From Halomontanus rarus (GTDB lineage: Archaea > Halobacteriota > Halobacteria > Halobacteriales > Natrialbaceae), in NCBI RefSeq assembly GCF_017357405.1, contig NZ_CP071597.1, positions 2,852,001 through 2,916,000 of the forward strand: a stretch of 64,000 bases of DNA, read 5' to 3'. Below the pieces are notes generated by a model. It was not told the DNA's origin. It ran no database searches and was given only the letters and a program-made list of their open reading frames with translations. The position numbers were made by a program, and so were the translations under genes. Positions 18,567 to 27,373 of this stretch are shown here, piece by piece (positions within the stretch are counted from its first letter, which is position 1; each line of letters opens with the position of its first letter).

Positions 18567-18785
18567 ATGGCTAACCGGGGGGATCGGTATCTCGACGATG
18601 GAGTCGAAACCAGGCTGGCGTCGCTCGCGGATTCGAATCCGAACGTCTCGCTCGAGGAGGCGACCGACGAGTACGTTCGAGCCTGTGAACAGTTCGAAGA
18701 GCTCCTTCAGGACGGGTCGCCGTCCGGAGTGATCAAACGAGCGGCGTTACAGCGTACCGAGAGCCGACTCTCGTCGAAGGGGTAG
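18567..18785 (+). CDS. Small acidic hypothetical protein
   Basis: A 72-residue soluble protein (MANRGDRYLDDGVETRLASLAD...), mostly predicted helix, with no Cys and no membrane segment. A CATATAGAC element at about 18533-18541 lies 26-27 nt before the ATG, which supports a leaderless transcript and the start. Codon usage matches neighbouring genes. No family is recognised. Confidence 0.6.
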   Translation: MANRGDRYLDDGVETRLASLADSNPNVSLEEATDEYVRACEQFEELLQDGSPSGVIKRAALQRTESRLSSKG

Positions 18786-18830
18786 CTCTCGGAACCGGTC
18801 GACTCCGCGGCCGATCGACCCCACCTCCGA

Positions 18831-19505
18831 TCACGGGTTTCGTCCGACTCGATCCCCGTCACCGTTTATTTCGAGGGTGTTCTCGAGGAGTGCCTCGAGC
18901 CCGCGGCGAATCCGCTGTGAGGTGGCGTTCTGTGAGATGTCGAGCGACTCCGAGATCGTGGCGAGCGAGGTCTCCCGCGGGACCCGAAAGTAGCCTCGTT
19001 CGAGCGTGAGACGGAGGACCTCGAGCTGATCGGGGGTGAGGCCGTACTCGAGTTGGCGGGGCTCTGAGGGTTCGATGATCCGGTGAACCTCGAATTCCGG
19101 GCTCCGATGGGCGAAGTGTGCCTGAAAGTCGCGCAACTGGTCCCGAGTGAGAAATCGAAGGCGGAGGAACCACGTTCCGTCTCCACCGGAGGCCTCCAGG
19201 ACGATTCCGTGTTGGTCGATGATCTCGTCGATCAACGATTCGATACGGTCGCTCCAGTGAATGTTGTACAGCGTCGTCCCGTCGTCGGCTTCGATGATCC
19301 GACAGCTGTCGACGGTCGGGTCGTTCTCGAGGGCGTCGGTGAACGCCGCCTCGTCGCCGCCGGTCATCCAGCAAAACGGCATCACCCACTCGCGGCTGTG
19401 GGTCGCGACGCGTTCGGCTTCGATCCGTGCGTCCGGGACCGCCCGAAACGTCTCCGCGAGTGCGAATCCGTCCGCGCCGATAGTGAACTCGGCAACGATA
19501 CTCAT
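18831..19505 (-). CDS. Bat-like helix-turn-helix transcriptional regulator
   Basis: A 224-residue protein of the bacterio-opsin-activator family so abundant in haloarchaea. The N-terminal 150 residues form the usual sensor-like domain (MSIVAEFTIGADGFALAETF, EADDGTTLYNIHW). The C-terminal HTH_10 domain is clear (YGLTPDQLEVLRLTLERGYFRVPRETSLATISESLDISQNATSQRIRRGLEALL, broken here only by family variation). The ATG at 19503-19505 was chosen. Its target genes are unknown; Hsp20 lies next on the same strand but with its own promoter. Confidence 0.9.
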   Translation of the reverse strand: MSIVAEFTIGADGFALAETFRAVPDARIEAERVATHSREWVMPFCWMTGGDEAAFTDALENDPTVDSCRIIEADDGTTLYNIHWSDRIESLIDEIIDQHGIVLEASGGDGTWFLRLRFLTRDQLRDFQAHFAHRSPEFEVHRIIEPSEPRQLEYGLTPDQLEVLRLTLERGYFRVPRETSLATISESLDISQNATSQRIRRGLEALLENTLEINGDGDRVGRNP

Positions 19506-19668
19506 TGACGGAGAAACATCGCTGAGTGGGAAAAGACTCGGGCCGGCGTGTGAAAGAAACGGTTCGGATTCGTGACGGATGTCTCTCGCGACCTCGGCTC
19601 GAGACGTCGATCGAACGGCAAAGAACGGTCGGAGAGAAGCCACACTGGCGGCGGCACCGATCGAACGC

Positions 19669-20193
19669 TTACTCGATATCGATCCGGTGGCCCACGTCCC
19701 GTTCCGTCTCGAGGATAGGGAGGTGGACCTCGAGGACGCCGTTACGGTACGAGGCCGTGACGTCCTCCACGACGAGCTCTTCGGGGATGGTGACTCGTCG
19801 CGAGACCCGTCGACGCCGGGTCGTCCGGGCGGTCTCCGCTCCCTCCTCGACGGCGTGGTGGGCGCGGACGGACAGCACTCCGTCCTCGAGGGTGAGGTCG
19901 ATGTCCTCCTTCTCGAAGCCGGGGAGGTCCATCACGAACACGTAGGCGTCACCCTCGTCTTCGAGGCTGACGGTCGTGTCGCCGCTCCACTCGAGTGTGG
20001 GGGTGTGCGTGTGCACGCGTTCGTGTTCGTGTCCCTGTCCCTGCCTGTATCCGTCGTCGTCCCCGTCCTCGAGCGCGGGCCGGGCCGACTCGAGGCGGGG
20101 AGTGTGGTACTCGTCCCACCACGACGCGCGGAACTGGTCGAAGGTGCGGTCCATCTCGCGGAACAATCGGTTCATATCGTCGAAGGATCTCAT
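19669..20193 (-). CDS. Hsp20/alpha-crystallin family small heat-shock protein
   Basis: A 174-residue chaperone. The N-terminal arm (MRSFDDMNRLFREMDRTFDQF) precedes an alpha-crystallin domain (VFVMDLPGFEKEDIDLTLEDG, then YRNGVLEVHLPILETE), with a VHLPI variant of the I-x-I assembly motif near the C-terminus. Such proteins hold unfolding proteins as oligomers. The ATG at 20191-20193 was preferred over a GTG four codons earlier. A strong minus-strand TTTATAAT box at 20224-20231 lies about 30 nt upstream, consistent with strong inducible expression. Confidence 0.93.
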   Translation of the reverse strand: MRSFDDMNRLFREMDRTFDQFRASWWDEYHTPRLESARPALEDGDDDGYRQGQGHEHERVHTHTPTLEWSGDTTVSLEDEGDAYVFVMDLPGFEKEDIDLTLEDGVLSVRAHHAVEEGAETARTTRRRRVSRRVTIPEELVVEDVTASYRNGVLEVHLPILETERDVGHRIDIE

Positions 20194-20258
20194 CGGTGAT
20201 CGCACACTAATAGATCATGATTAATTATAAAGTTTCTGTGACGAGAGATAGCACGCGT

Positions 20259-21725
20259 CTATAGCCCGATATCGGGCGATTCGGGTTCTCCGACGCAGTG
20301 CTGGGTTTCGCCCAGTTCGGCACAGGCCTCCCGGATCAGACCGTCGAGGATCTCGGGCGTGGTCGGGTGGTACGCGCGGCGGGGGATCTCGCGGACGTCG
20401 AGGCTCATCTCGACGAGAACCTGCATCGTCTTGGCCATCACGTCGGCGTGGTAGTGCAGCCCCTGAAAGCCAAGCACGCTCCCGTCGGCCTCGCTGACGA
20501 CCAGCGTCGCTCGCCCCTCCGGGTGGTTCTTCGTCGCGAACACGCCGTCGCTGCTGGCCTCACGCGTGACGACGACGGCGTCCATCTGAGTCTCCGCGAC
20601 GGTCTCCGGCGTGTGGCCCAGTCGGGCGAAGGGGTAGACGCCCAGCCCCGAGAAGATGACGTGGTGGGGAACGTTCGCGTAGGGCTCGAGGCGCTCACCT
20701 CGAGCGTGGCGCACGACGTTCTCGCCCGCCGCGAATCCCTGCTCTTTGGCGACGTGGAGGATCGGCTCGCGGCCGTTCGCGTCGCCGACGACGAAGATCC
20801 GGTCGTCGTCGCGGGCCTGCATCGTCGCGTCGACCCACCCCGTCTCGGGTTCGAGCGAGGTGTGCTCGAGATCGAGTCCCTCGAGGTTCGGATTCCGGCC
20901 GGTGAAGGCGAACAGGCGGTCGGCTTCGACCGTCTCGTCGCTGTCGGTCTCGTCACCTCCATCCCGCTCGAGGTGAAGGCGAACCCCGCCGTCGGCGGTC
21001 GGCTCGACGCGTCGCTCGTCGGCGTTCGTCAGGATGTCGATGTCGAAGTGCTCGCGGTAGAGGTCGAGAATCGTCTCGCCGTACTCGGACTCCATCTCCT
21101 CGAGCGGCCGGTCGTCGTGTTCGACGACTGTGAGATCTACGCCGCCGACCTCGCTCAGGTAGGGCGCGAGCTCGAGTCCGATGTAGCCAAAGCCCATCAC
21201 GACACCCGAATCGGGGAATTCGGTCGCGTCGAGGACGTCGGCGCTCGTCGCGACGTCCACGTCCTCGATCCCCTCCAGATCGGGGACGTTCGGCACCGAG
21301 CCGGTCGCGATCACGACGTAGTCCGGCTCGAGTTCGCGGTCGCCGACCGCCAGCACGCGGTCGTCGACGAACCGCGCCGTCTCGCGGAGCAAGTCGACGT
21401 TCTCGCGGTCGGCGAACTCGTGGACCGTCTCGCGACGGTGGGCCGCGAACCGCCGGACGTGCTCGTCCTTGCGCTCGACGATCGCCTCGGGGTCGACCGC
21501 CGGAACTCCCTCGAGGCGGTCGTCGCGACGCGCCTGATACCGGTGTTCGGCCGCCGAGAGGACGTCCTTCGAGGGCATACATCCCCGGAGAATACAGAGC
21601 CCGCCACCGGGATCGCCGTCGTCGATCAGCGTCACCTCGAGGTCGTCGAGGTCGCTCTGGAGCAACTCTTCGGCGACTGCGACACCCGCACTTCCGTACG
21701 CACCGACGATCGCGACGTGGACCAT
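20259..21725 (-). CDS. FAD-dependent pyridine nucleotide-disulfide oxidoreductase
   Basis: A 488-residue flavoenzyme of the dihydrolipoamide dehydrogenase/mercuric reductase class. The FAD-binding GAYGSAG loop is near the N-terminus. The redox-active disulfide is Cys44/Cys49 in LCILRGCMPSK. The NAD(P)-binding GFGYIGLE loop lies near residue 180. FVVGDANGREP corresponds to the second FAD contact. The C-terminal YHPTTPE carries the His-Glu pair of the partner active site. It is not next to 2-oxoacid dehydrogenase genes, so lipoamide is not assured; glutathione-, gamma-Glu-Cys- or mercury-type substrates remain possible. Confidence 0.9.
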   Translation of the reverse strand: MVHVAIVGAYGSAGVAVAEELLQSDLDDLEVTLIDDGDPGGGLCILRGCMPSKDVLSAAEHRYQARRDDRLEGVPAVDPEAIVERKDEHVRRFAAHRRETVHEFADRENVDLLRETARFVDDRVLAVGDRELEPDYVVIATGSVPNVPDLEGIEDVDVATSADVLDATEFPDSGVVMGFGYIGLELAPYLSEVGGVDLTVVEHDDRPLEEMESEYGETILDLYREHFDIDILTNADERRVEPTADGGVRLHLERDGGDETDSDETVEADRLFAFTGRNPNLEGLDLEHTSLEPETGWVDATMQARDDDRIFVVGDANGREPILHVAKEQGFAAGENVVRHARGERLEPYANVPHHVIFSGLGVYPFARLGHTPETVAETQMDAVVVTREASSDGVFATKNHPEGRATLVVSEADGSVLGFQGLHYHADVMAKTMQVLVEMSLDVREIPRRAYHPTTPEILDGLIREACAELGETQHCVGEPESPDIGL

Positions 21726-21888
21726 GTATACTGGTCGTTCGATGTCGAGCGAAAAAGGCGTTCCTCCGGGCGTCTGGAAGGCCGACCGAAAATCGCCAGC
21801 GGCGTTTTTTGTTTCGCGTTCGAAATCGTGATCGTGATCGTGATCGTAGTCGGTCGTCGGTTCTCGGTGATCGTCGATCGATTTCGGA

Positions 21889-23163
21889 CTATCGACGCAC
21901 TCGAGCCCCGACAGTCAGCAGTGTGGCGACGAGTGCGGCGACGATCCCGAAGCCGGGCGAGCCGTCGTCGTTCGTCGAGTCGTCACTGCTCGAGTCGCTA
22001 TCGCCGGTTTGGTTCGAGTCGTCGCTCTCCGTCGAGTCGTCGGTCTCGTTCGAATCCTCGCCGTCCGTCTCCGCATCGGCCGATCCGATCGCGACCGTTC
22101 GCTCGGAGAAGTGGTTCACGGCGACCAGCACGTCGGCGTTCGCCGACGCCGCCGACTGCTGGGTCACCATGTACCGCGACTCGTCGCTGCCGATCGCACC
22201 CTCGAGATCGCTGTACGAGGACGCCTCGACGGCCGCCTCGCCGTCGACGGTTACCGACGTGTTCTCCGCGCCGGCGACCGCTTCGGAGACGGTCGTGATG
22301 ACGACGGTCCCCTCGTGTTCGGTGCGCTCGACGGCCATCTCGACGCGCTCTTCGCTCTGCTCGGTCGCCTCGACGGCGATGTCCTGACCGTAGATCGCGA
22401 CGTCCTGGACGAACTCGCCACCGCGCTCTTCGACGTAGACCTCGGCGGTCGCCGTCCCGTTGGCGATCATGTCCTCCTGTGCCTCGGCGTCGTCGCCGCG
22501 TTCGCCGTCGGCGTACGAGCGGAAGACGAGTTTCGAGTCGCCCTCGAGGTCGGCGGTCACGTTGCCGTCGTCGTTGACGGTCACGTTGCCGTCGCCGACG
22601 ACGAGGAACGTGCCGTTTCGTGGCTCACTCTCGTTTTCGTCGGCGGTATCGTCGCCGCCGCGGACGACCACCCGGTCGCCGTTCGCGCTGGCCTCGGCGT
22701 CACCCGAGAGGTCGACCTGTACGTACTGACCTTCACCGCCGGCGTCGACGGTGAGAATGCCACGGTCGGTGTCGTGGGCGGTCATCGAGGCCGATCCCTC
22801 GGTCTCGACCTCCGCGCGGGTCTGGCTCTGGGCGGCGATCGAGAGTCCGAGTCCCTCGAGGTTCGTGACGGCCTCGAGGCCGACGTCGGCGCCCAGACCC
22901 GCCCCGCCGGTGTGGGATTCCTTCGATTCGACCGCGACGCGGTCGAAGACCGCCTCACCGCCGACCTGGTAGTCGGTCAGAGCGTTCCCCGAGGCCTCGA
23001 AGGTCACGTGGGTTCCCGCGTACGCGCTCGATTCGTTGTCCTGTGCTGATGATACCGAATTCGCATTCGCGTTCGCGGCCGCTCCCGCACCGACACCCGC
23101 AACCGCAGCGAGTGCGCCGGTCATTACGAGCGTCGCGAGTACGATGGCGGATGCTGTTCTCAT
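21889..23163 (-). CDS. Secreted surface protein with PGF-CTERM anchor
   Basis: A 424-residue protein. Residues 1-30 form a Sec signal (MRTASAIVLATLVMTGALAA) with an Ala-rich cleavage region. The mature part is a repetitive beta-rich domain. A Ser/Thr/Asp/Asn linker of about 40 residues follows, then a C-terminal SPGFGIVAALVATLLTVGARVRR-type tail: PGF motif, hydrophobic helix and basic end. PGF-CTERM tails are processed by archaeosortase A and lipid-anchored to the cell surface (established in Haloferax). The ATG at 23161-23163 was chosen because it starts the signal peptide. The function of the ectodomain is unknown. Confidence 0.88.
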   Translation of the reverse strand: MRTASAIVLATLVMTGALAAVAGVGAGAAANANANSVSSAQDNESSAYAGTHVTFEASGNALTDYQVGGEAVFDRVAVESKESHTGGAGLGADVGLEAVTNLEGLGLSIAAQSQTRAEVETEGSASMTAHDTDRGILTVDAGGEGQYVQVDLSGDAEASANGDRVVVRGGDDTADENESEPRNGTFLVVGDGNVTVNDDGNVTADLEGDSKLVFRSYADGERGDDAEAQEDMIANGTATAEVYVEERGGEFVQDVAIYGQDIAVEATEQSEERVEMAVERTEHEGTVVITTVSEAVAGAENTSVTVDGEAAVEASSYSDLEGAIGSDESRYMVTQQSAASANADVLVAVNHFSERTVAIGSADAETDGEDSNETDDSTESDDSNQTGDSDSSSDDSTNDDGSPGFGIVAALVATLLTVGARVRR

Positions 23164-23393
23164 TGCATCCCGGTGGTTCCGACTGGGGTATAAAACACCT
23201 TGTGGCAGACACGTCAAACCGTGAATGAGAGCCTCTCTCACGGCCACGCTCGAGCACACCCTCGAAGCGAACGACGAGAAAGCGAGATCACAGGAGAGAA
23301 CGAAGGCGAACCGAACGCACCGCGACACGGCGCGGTCCGCGTGACACCTCGATAGCGAACGTCCACGGATTCGGCCGTGGGCGGAGGTCGCGT

Positions 23394-24347
23394 CTACCGC
23401 GAAATACCGTCGCTACTGTCCGAGACGACCGCCTCGACTTCCTCTTTGGTGACGAGCGCGATGTCGCCCGGGATCGTGCGCTTGAGCGCCGCCGTCGCGG
23501 CGGCGTACTCGAGCGCTCTGGGAACGTCGTTGCCGGCCAGTCGGCGGGCGATGAAAGCGCCGGTGAAGGCGTCGCCGGTGCCGATGGGGTCGACGGTGTC
23601 GGTCTCGTAGGCGCCGTGGTCGTGGACGACGTTGTCGTGCCAGGCGAGCGCGCCCTTGTCGCCGCGGGTGACGACGACGGTGGTGAAATCGAACTGCGAG
23701 CCGAGTTTGTGGGCGAGTTGTCTGGGATCGCCCTCGTAGCCGAGTACCGTGCGGGCGTCGCGGGCGGCGACGACGAGGATATCGATCCCGGGGAACAGTT
23801 TCGTCAGCGTCTTCCGGGCTTCCTCGGGCGTCCAGAGCTTGTTCCGGTAGTTGAAGTCGAAGGCCGTGGTCGTCCCGCCCTGCTGGGCCGCCTGCAGCAA
23901 CTTCGCGGTCGTATCCCGCAAGGTCGGCGACAGCGCCGGCGTGATCCCCGAAGTGAAGAAGACGCGAGCGTCCTGAATCAGATTCAGATCGAACTCCTCG
24001 GGCTTGGCCGTCGTGACGGCGGCGTCCGCGCGATCGTAGATGACGTTCGTCCCACGGGGTTTGCCCGCGTGCTCTAAGTAGTAGGTTCCCTGCCGACCCT
24101 CCTCGCTCCAGATGACGTCCGTATCGATCCCGTACTGGTTGAGTTCGGCGCTGACGCGCCGACCCAGCGGCGAGTTCGGGAGCTTCGAGGTCCACGTCGA
24201 CGTGGCACCCAACCGTTCGGCGGCGATGGCGACGTTGCTCTCTGCGCCCGCGGCGCGAACCTCGAACTCGGTCGCCGCTTCGATCCGTTCGTTGATCGGC
24301 GGCGACAATCGCAGCATCGTCTCGCCGAAGGTGACGAGGTCGCTCAT
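23394..24347 (-). CDS. kdgK: 2-keto-3-deoxygluconate kinase-like PfkB family sugar kinase
   Basis: A 317-residue ribokinase-family protein. The opening DLVTFGETMLRLSPP and the AGAESNVAIAAERLG substrate loop fit haloarchaeal KDG kinases. GTGDAF at residues 256-261 contains the catalytic aspartate. KDG kinase converts 2-keto-3-deoxygluconate to KDPG in the semi-phosphorylative Entner-Doudoroff pathway. In this window it would complete the route from mannonate dehydratase (two uxuA genes at 41-48 kb). Other PfkB sugar kinases cannot be fully excluded. The ATG at 24345-24347 was chosen; the frame extends 20 codons upstream without homology. Confidence 0.88.
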   Translation of the reverse strand: MSDLVTFGETMLRLSPPINERIEAATEFEVRAAGAESNVAIAAERLGATSTWTSKLPNSPLGRRVSAELNQYGIDTDVIWSEEGRQGTYYLEHAGKPRGTNVIYDRADAAVTTAKPEEFDLNLIQDARVFFTSGITPALSPTLRDTTAKLLQAAQQGGTTTAFDFNYRNKLWTPEEARKTLTKLFPGIDILVVAARDARTVLGYEGDPRQLAHKLGSQFDFTTVVVTRGDKGALAWHDNVVHDHGAYETDTVDPIGTGDAFTGAFIARRLAGNDVPRALEYAAATAALKRTIPGDIALVTKEEVEAVVSDSSDGISR

Positions 24348-24685
24348 CGATCTCTCCCCTCCGTCCTCGCGGCTCCGGTGGACTGTGAATCGGTCATACG
24401 TCGTCAAACGGACGGGTCTGGTATAAGTCGTACCATACTCGGTATCGGCTCTCTCGAGTGGTCGATCGGTTCTGTTGGGCGTTCCATACGGCTTTCGGGG
24501 CGGCAGCGGCGTTGGAGATCGATTCGACTCGCGTTCGACGTTCGTCTGATTCCGGCGGCGATCCGATCGATAGCGAGCGGTTCGTCGACCGAATCGCAGG
24601 ATTCGGTCGTCTACTGAGTGTCTGCGAGAATGTATATCGACGATTCGAAACAGTATTTTTCACTCGCTACCTCGAATAGTTCCCC
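24348..24685. other. Divergent promoter region, kdgK and small membrane protein
   Basis: About 338 nt. A TATTTTT element at 24654-24660 is placed 27 nt before the ATG at 24686 and serves the rightward gene. No open frame with family-like sequence or RNA structure was recognised in the rest. Confidence 0.5.
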
Positions 24686-24934
24686 ATGGGTGACCGTGAA
24701 CGAACGCGGTTCGACCGAGCGTTCGGCGATCATCTCCTCCTGAGAGACATCGTGTATATCGTCTGGTCGTACGTCGTCTGGGTGCTGACTCAGCTTCTCT
24801 TCGGTATGCCGCTCGAGCAGGCGCTCACGAACGGCGTAGTATTCGTCGTCGTCTTCCTCGCGCTGATGGAGGGCCTCGCTCGGTTCCGGGGATCGTCCTC
24901 CTTTCGTTCCGTCGGCGAGGATCCGTTCGGGTGA
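24686..24934 (+). CDS. Small two-helix membrane protein, hypothetical
   Basis: An 82-residue protein with a basic/acidic N-terminus (MGDRERTRFDRAFGDH), a hydrophobic stretch at about residues 20-40 and a second at about 48-64 (NGVVFVVVFLALMEGL). A TATA-like element sits exactly one promoter length upstream, supporting a leaderless start at 24686. No family was recognised. Confidence 0.62.
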   Translation: MGDRERTRFDRAFGDHLLLRDIVYIVWSYVVWVLTQLLFGMPLEQALTNGVVFVVVFLALMEGLARFRGSSSFRSVGEDPFG

Positions 24935-25005
24935 GTTCACGTACCGGCGTGACTCTCCGTCGAGATCGACTGCCGTGCGGTCGCCCCGAACGACCGTGCT
25001 ACTGG

Positions 25006-26052
25006 CTAGCCACTCGAGACCACCAGTTCCTCCCGATCGATCGCCACTTCCATTCCCATCGACGCCAACAGGTCCAGACTCGAGTCGACGTGATCGGTCA
25101 TCGTCGGAACCCTGATGTGTCCACCCGCGAGCGCGAGGAAGACGAGCAACTGGTCGGCCGCGTGCCGGTCGACCGGCGCGTCGCTCGCGAGAAACCGCTT
25201 CGCGGCGTCGGCGGCCTCCTCGCCGACGCGTTCTGCGCGTTTCCCCGGTTCGCCTAACGCGGCGAATCCCGCGACGGTGTTCGAGCCGTCGATCCGGATC
25301 ACGATCGCCGAACCGGGGCAGGCGCTCTCGGCCGTCGTTTCGACGCGCTCGCGGACGGTCAGGTCGTGGTCCTCGAGCGACCGCGAAAGTCGCTCGAGTG
25401 CACCGGCGGCCTGCCGAGACGCCACGTCGTTGTCGGCGAGCGCCGCGGCTTCCGTCGAGTAGACGTGAACGTGGTCCGGGTCCGTACGTTCTTGGACATC
25501 CAACCGAATCGGCTTCAGCGCCGACGGCGAGAGTCGAAGCGTCGCCCGCCCGCCGCCCGCCGGGTAGAACCCCCGGCGCTCGAGTTCGACGACCGCCTCG
25601 AGGCCGAACCGGCGGAGCAGCGGTAGCTTGACGTATCGATAGTAGTCCATCGGCGGCGACCACGCCACGTCGGTCCCGCCGGTGGCCGTCACCGAGAGCG
25701 GCGACTCGAGGCGGGTCGCGAGCGGGAGCAGGGCGTCGAACAGCAACGTCACGCTCCCAGCGGTGTCGATCTCGACCGTGTATTGGCCGCCTGTGATGGT
25801 GTCGACCCCGGCTCCGGCCCCGGCCTCGGGATCGAACTCGACCGTTTCCGCGCCGAGTTCCGCACCCGAGACGTCCGCGTCGCAGATCTCGGTCAGCGCC
25901 TCGAGGACCGCGAGGTGCTGCGATCGCAGTCCTGGATTCGACCGCGCGCCGCGGACGTTCTCGAGGCGGACCGCCTCGCCGCGGACGGCCGACAGTGCGA
26001 GCGCCGTCCGGAGGAACTGGCCGCCAGCGTCCGAGCCGTCGAGTTCGCGCAT
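25006..26052 (-). CDS. rtcA: RNA 3'-terminal phosphate cyclase
   Basis: A 348-residue ATP-dependent cyclase that converts RNA 3'-phosphate ends to 2',3'-cyclic phosphates through an adenylylated-His intermediate. Family hallmarks are MRELDGSDAGGQFLRTALALS at the N-terminus, the RGARSNPGLRSQHLAVLEAL segment, SPPMDYYRYVKLPLL and RRGFYPAGGG. The candidate nucleophilic His is in TMTDHVDSSLDLL near the C-terminus. The ATG at 26050-26052 was chosen as the family start; the upstream frame is unrelated. It is divergent from the hydroxyacid dehydrogenase gene. Confidence 0.93.
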   Translation of the reverse strand: MRELDGSDAGGQFLRTALALSAVRGEAVRLENVRGARSNPGLRSQHLAVLEALTEICDADVSGAELGAETVEFDPEAGAGAGVDTITGGQYTVEIDTAGSVTLLFDALLPLATRLESPLSVTATGGTDVAWSPPMDYYRYVKLPLLRRFGLEAVVELERRGFYPAGGGRATLRLSPSALKPIRLDVQERTDPDHVHVYSTEAAALADNDVASRQAAGALERLSRSLEDHDLTVRERVETTAESACPGSAIVIRIDGSNTVAGFAALGEPGKRAERVGEEAADAAKRFLASDAPVDRHAADQLLVFLALAGGHIRVPTMTDHVDSSLDLLASMGMEVAIDREELVVSSG

Positions 26053-26229
26053 GGTCGTCGTCTCGCTCTCGAGGACCGTCAGTGTCTCCCTCGAGATCGA
26101 GAGGTCCGGTCGTCGGTTAACGGTTCGTGGGGCAGCTGCGGGGTGTCGGCGTCTCCTTTCACGAAGCAGCGCGCTGAGGTCGACGGGACCGGTACGACTT
26201 TGCGGGACATCGACGAACGTTCGACCATC

Positions 26230-27258
26230 ATGTCTAGTGCTATCGTGGTCCATTCACTCTTCGAAACCGTCTGGCCCTTCGCCGCCGACCACCTCCGCCG
26301 GCACTGGGCCGCTGAGGGTCGTCTCGAGTACCGCTCCCTCGACGAGGATTACGACGGACTGCTCGGCGGGGTTCTCGACGATCCGTCCGGAATCACCCGC
26401 CTCGTGAGCCTCGGCGTCCCCGTAACCGACGACTGCCTCGACGAATTTGCCGACCTCGAGCAGGCGACGGTACTCACGCGGAACATGTACGAACCCGACG
26501 AGGAGGCCGTCGCGGCGCTCGAGGCGCGGGGCGTAACCCACCGCTGGCACGACAGCGAGGGGTTCTGGTCGCCGTCGGTCGCAGAACTCGCGCTCGGGCT
26601 GACGATCGGGGCGCTGCGCCAGATTCCGCAGAAACACGCCTCGATCACCCGCTCGCACGATGACTGGGACCGCGATCTGTGGGCGAGCGACGTACCGGGT
26701 GCCGGCGGCTACCAGTACGTCGCCGATCCGCCGGCCTACGTCCACGGCACGATCGCCGGAAAGCGCGTTCGCCTCGTCGGCGTCGGCAACATCGGGAGCC
26801 GATACGCCGACGCGACGGAATCGCTCGGTGCGGAGGTGGCAGCGTACGATCCCTACGCGGACGAGCCGTGTTTCCATCGGACCGGCGCGGATCGAGTCCA
26901 CTCGCTCTCCGACCTCGTCGCCGACGCCGAGATCTTCGCCCCGATGGTTCCGCTAACCGACGAGACGCGCGGGCTCGTCGGCGCGGAGCACGTCCGTGCG
27001 CTGCCGGAGGGGACGCTGGTCGTGCTGGCGACGCGGGCCGGAATCGTCGACGGCGACGCGCTTCGCGAGCGGGTCCTCGCCGGCGAACTCGCGCTCGCTG
27101 CGGACGTGTTCGACGGGTTGGCCGGCGAGCCGATCCCGCTCGACGATCCGCTTCTCGATCGCGAAAACGTCGTTCACACTCCCCACGTCGCCGGGCGGAC
27201 GCGCCACGCGAACGAGCGGTGGGCGGAACTGCTCGCCGAACGGTACGAGCCCGCGTGA
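26230..27258 (+). CDS. D-isomer-specific 2-hydroxyacid dehydrogenase
   Basis: A 342-residue NAD(P)-dependent oxidoreductase. The Rossmann loop VGVGNIGSRYADA is central, ATRAGIVD contains the catalytic Arg, and VVHTPHVAGRT carries the catalytic His. Similar proteins oxidise or reduce D-lactate, phosphoglycerate, glyoxylate or erythronate-type acids; the exact substrate is not readable. The ATG at 26230 (MSSAIVVHSLFETVW) was chosen. An MFS transporter follows on the same strand after about 115 nt, so the pair may handle import and oxidation of a hydroxy acid. Confidence 0.9.
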   Translation: MSSAIVVHSLFETVWPFAADHLRRHWAAEGRLEYRSLDEDYDGLLGGVLDDPSGITRLVSLGVPVTDDCLDEFADLEQATVLTRNMYEPDEEAVAALEARGVTHRWHDSEGFWSPSVAELALGLTIGALRQIPQKHASITRSHDDWDRDLWASDVPGAGGYQYVADPPAYVHGTIAGKRVRLVGVGNIGSRYADATESLGAEVAAYDPYADEPCFHRTGADRVHSLSDLVADAEIFAPMVPLTDETRGLVGAEHVRALPEGTLVVLATRAGIVDGDALRERVLAGELALAADVFDGLAGEPIPLDDPLLDRENVVHTPHVAGRTRHANERWAELLAERYEPA

Positions 27259-27373
27259 CGGTCGACGGACGCCGAGACCGTCTCTCTTACGAACCTTCCG
27301 GCCGAACGGAATCGGACTCCGTCGATTTCCGGTTGGTCAAGGTTTTCGGTCGCTCGACGAGGAGGCGAGACGA

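Noticed and set aside
20298..22298. 666-codon plus-strand frame spanning two minus-strand genes
   Set aside because: It crosses the intergenic region between the flavoprotein and the PGF-CTERM gene and contains only shadow-type sequence.
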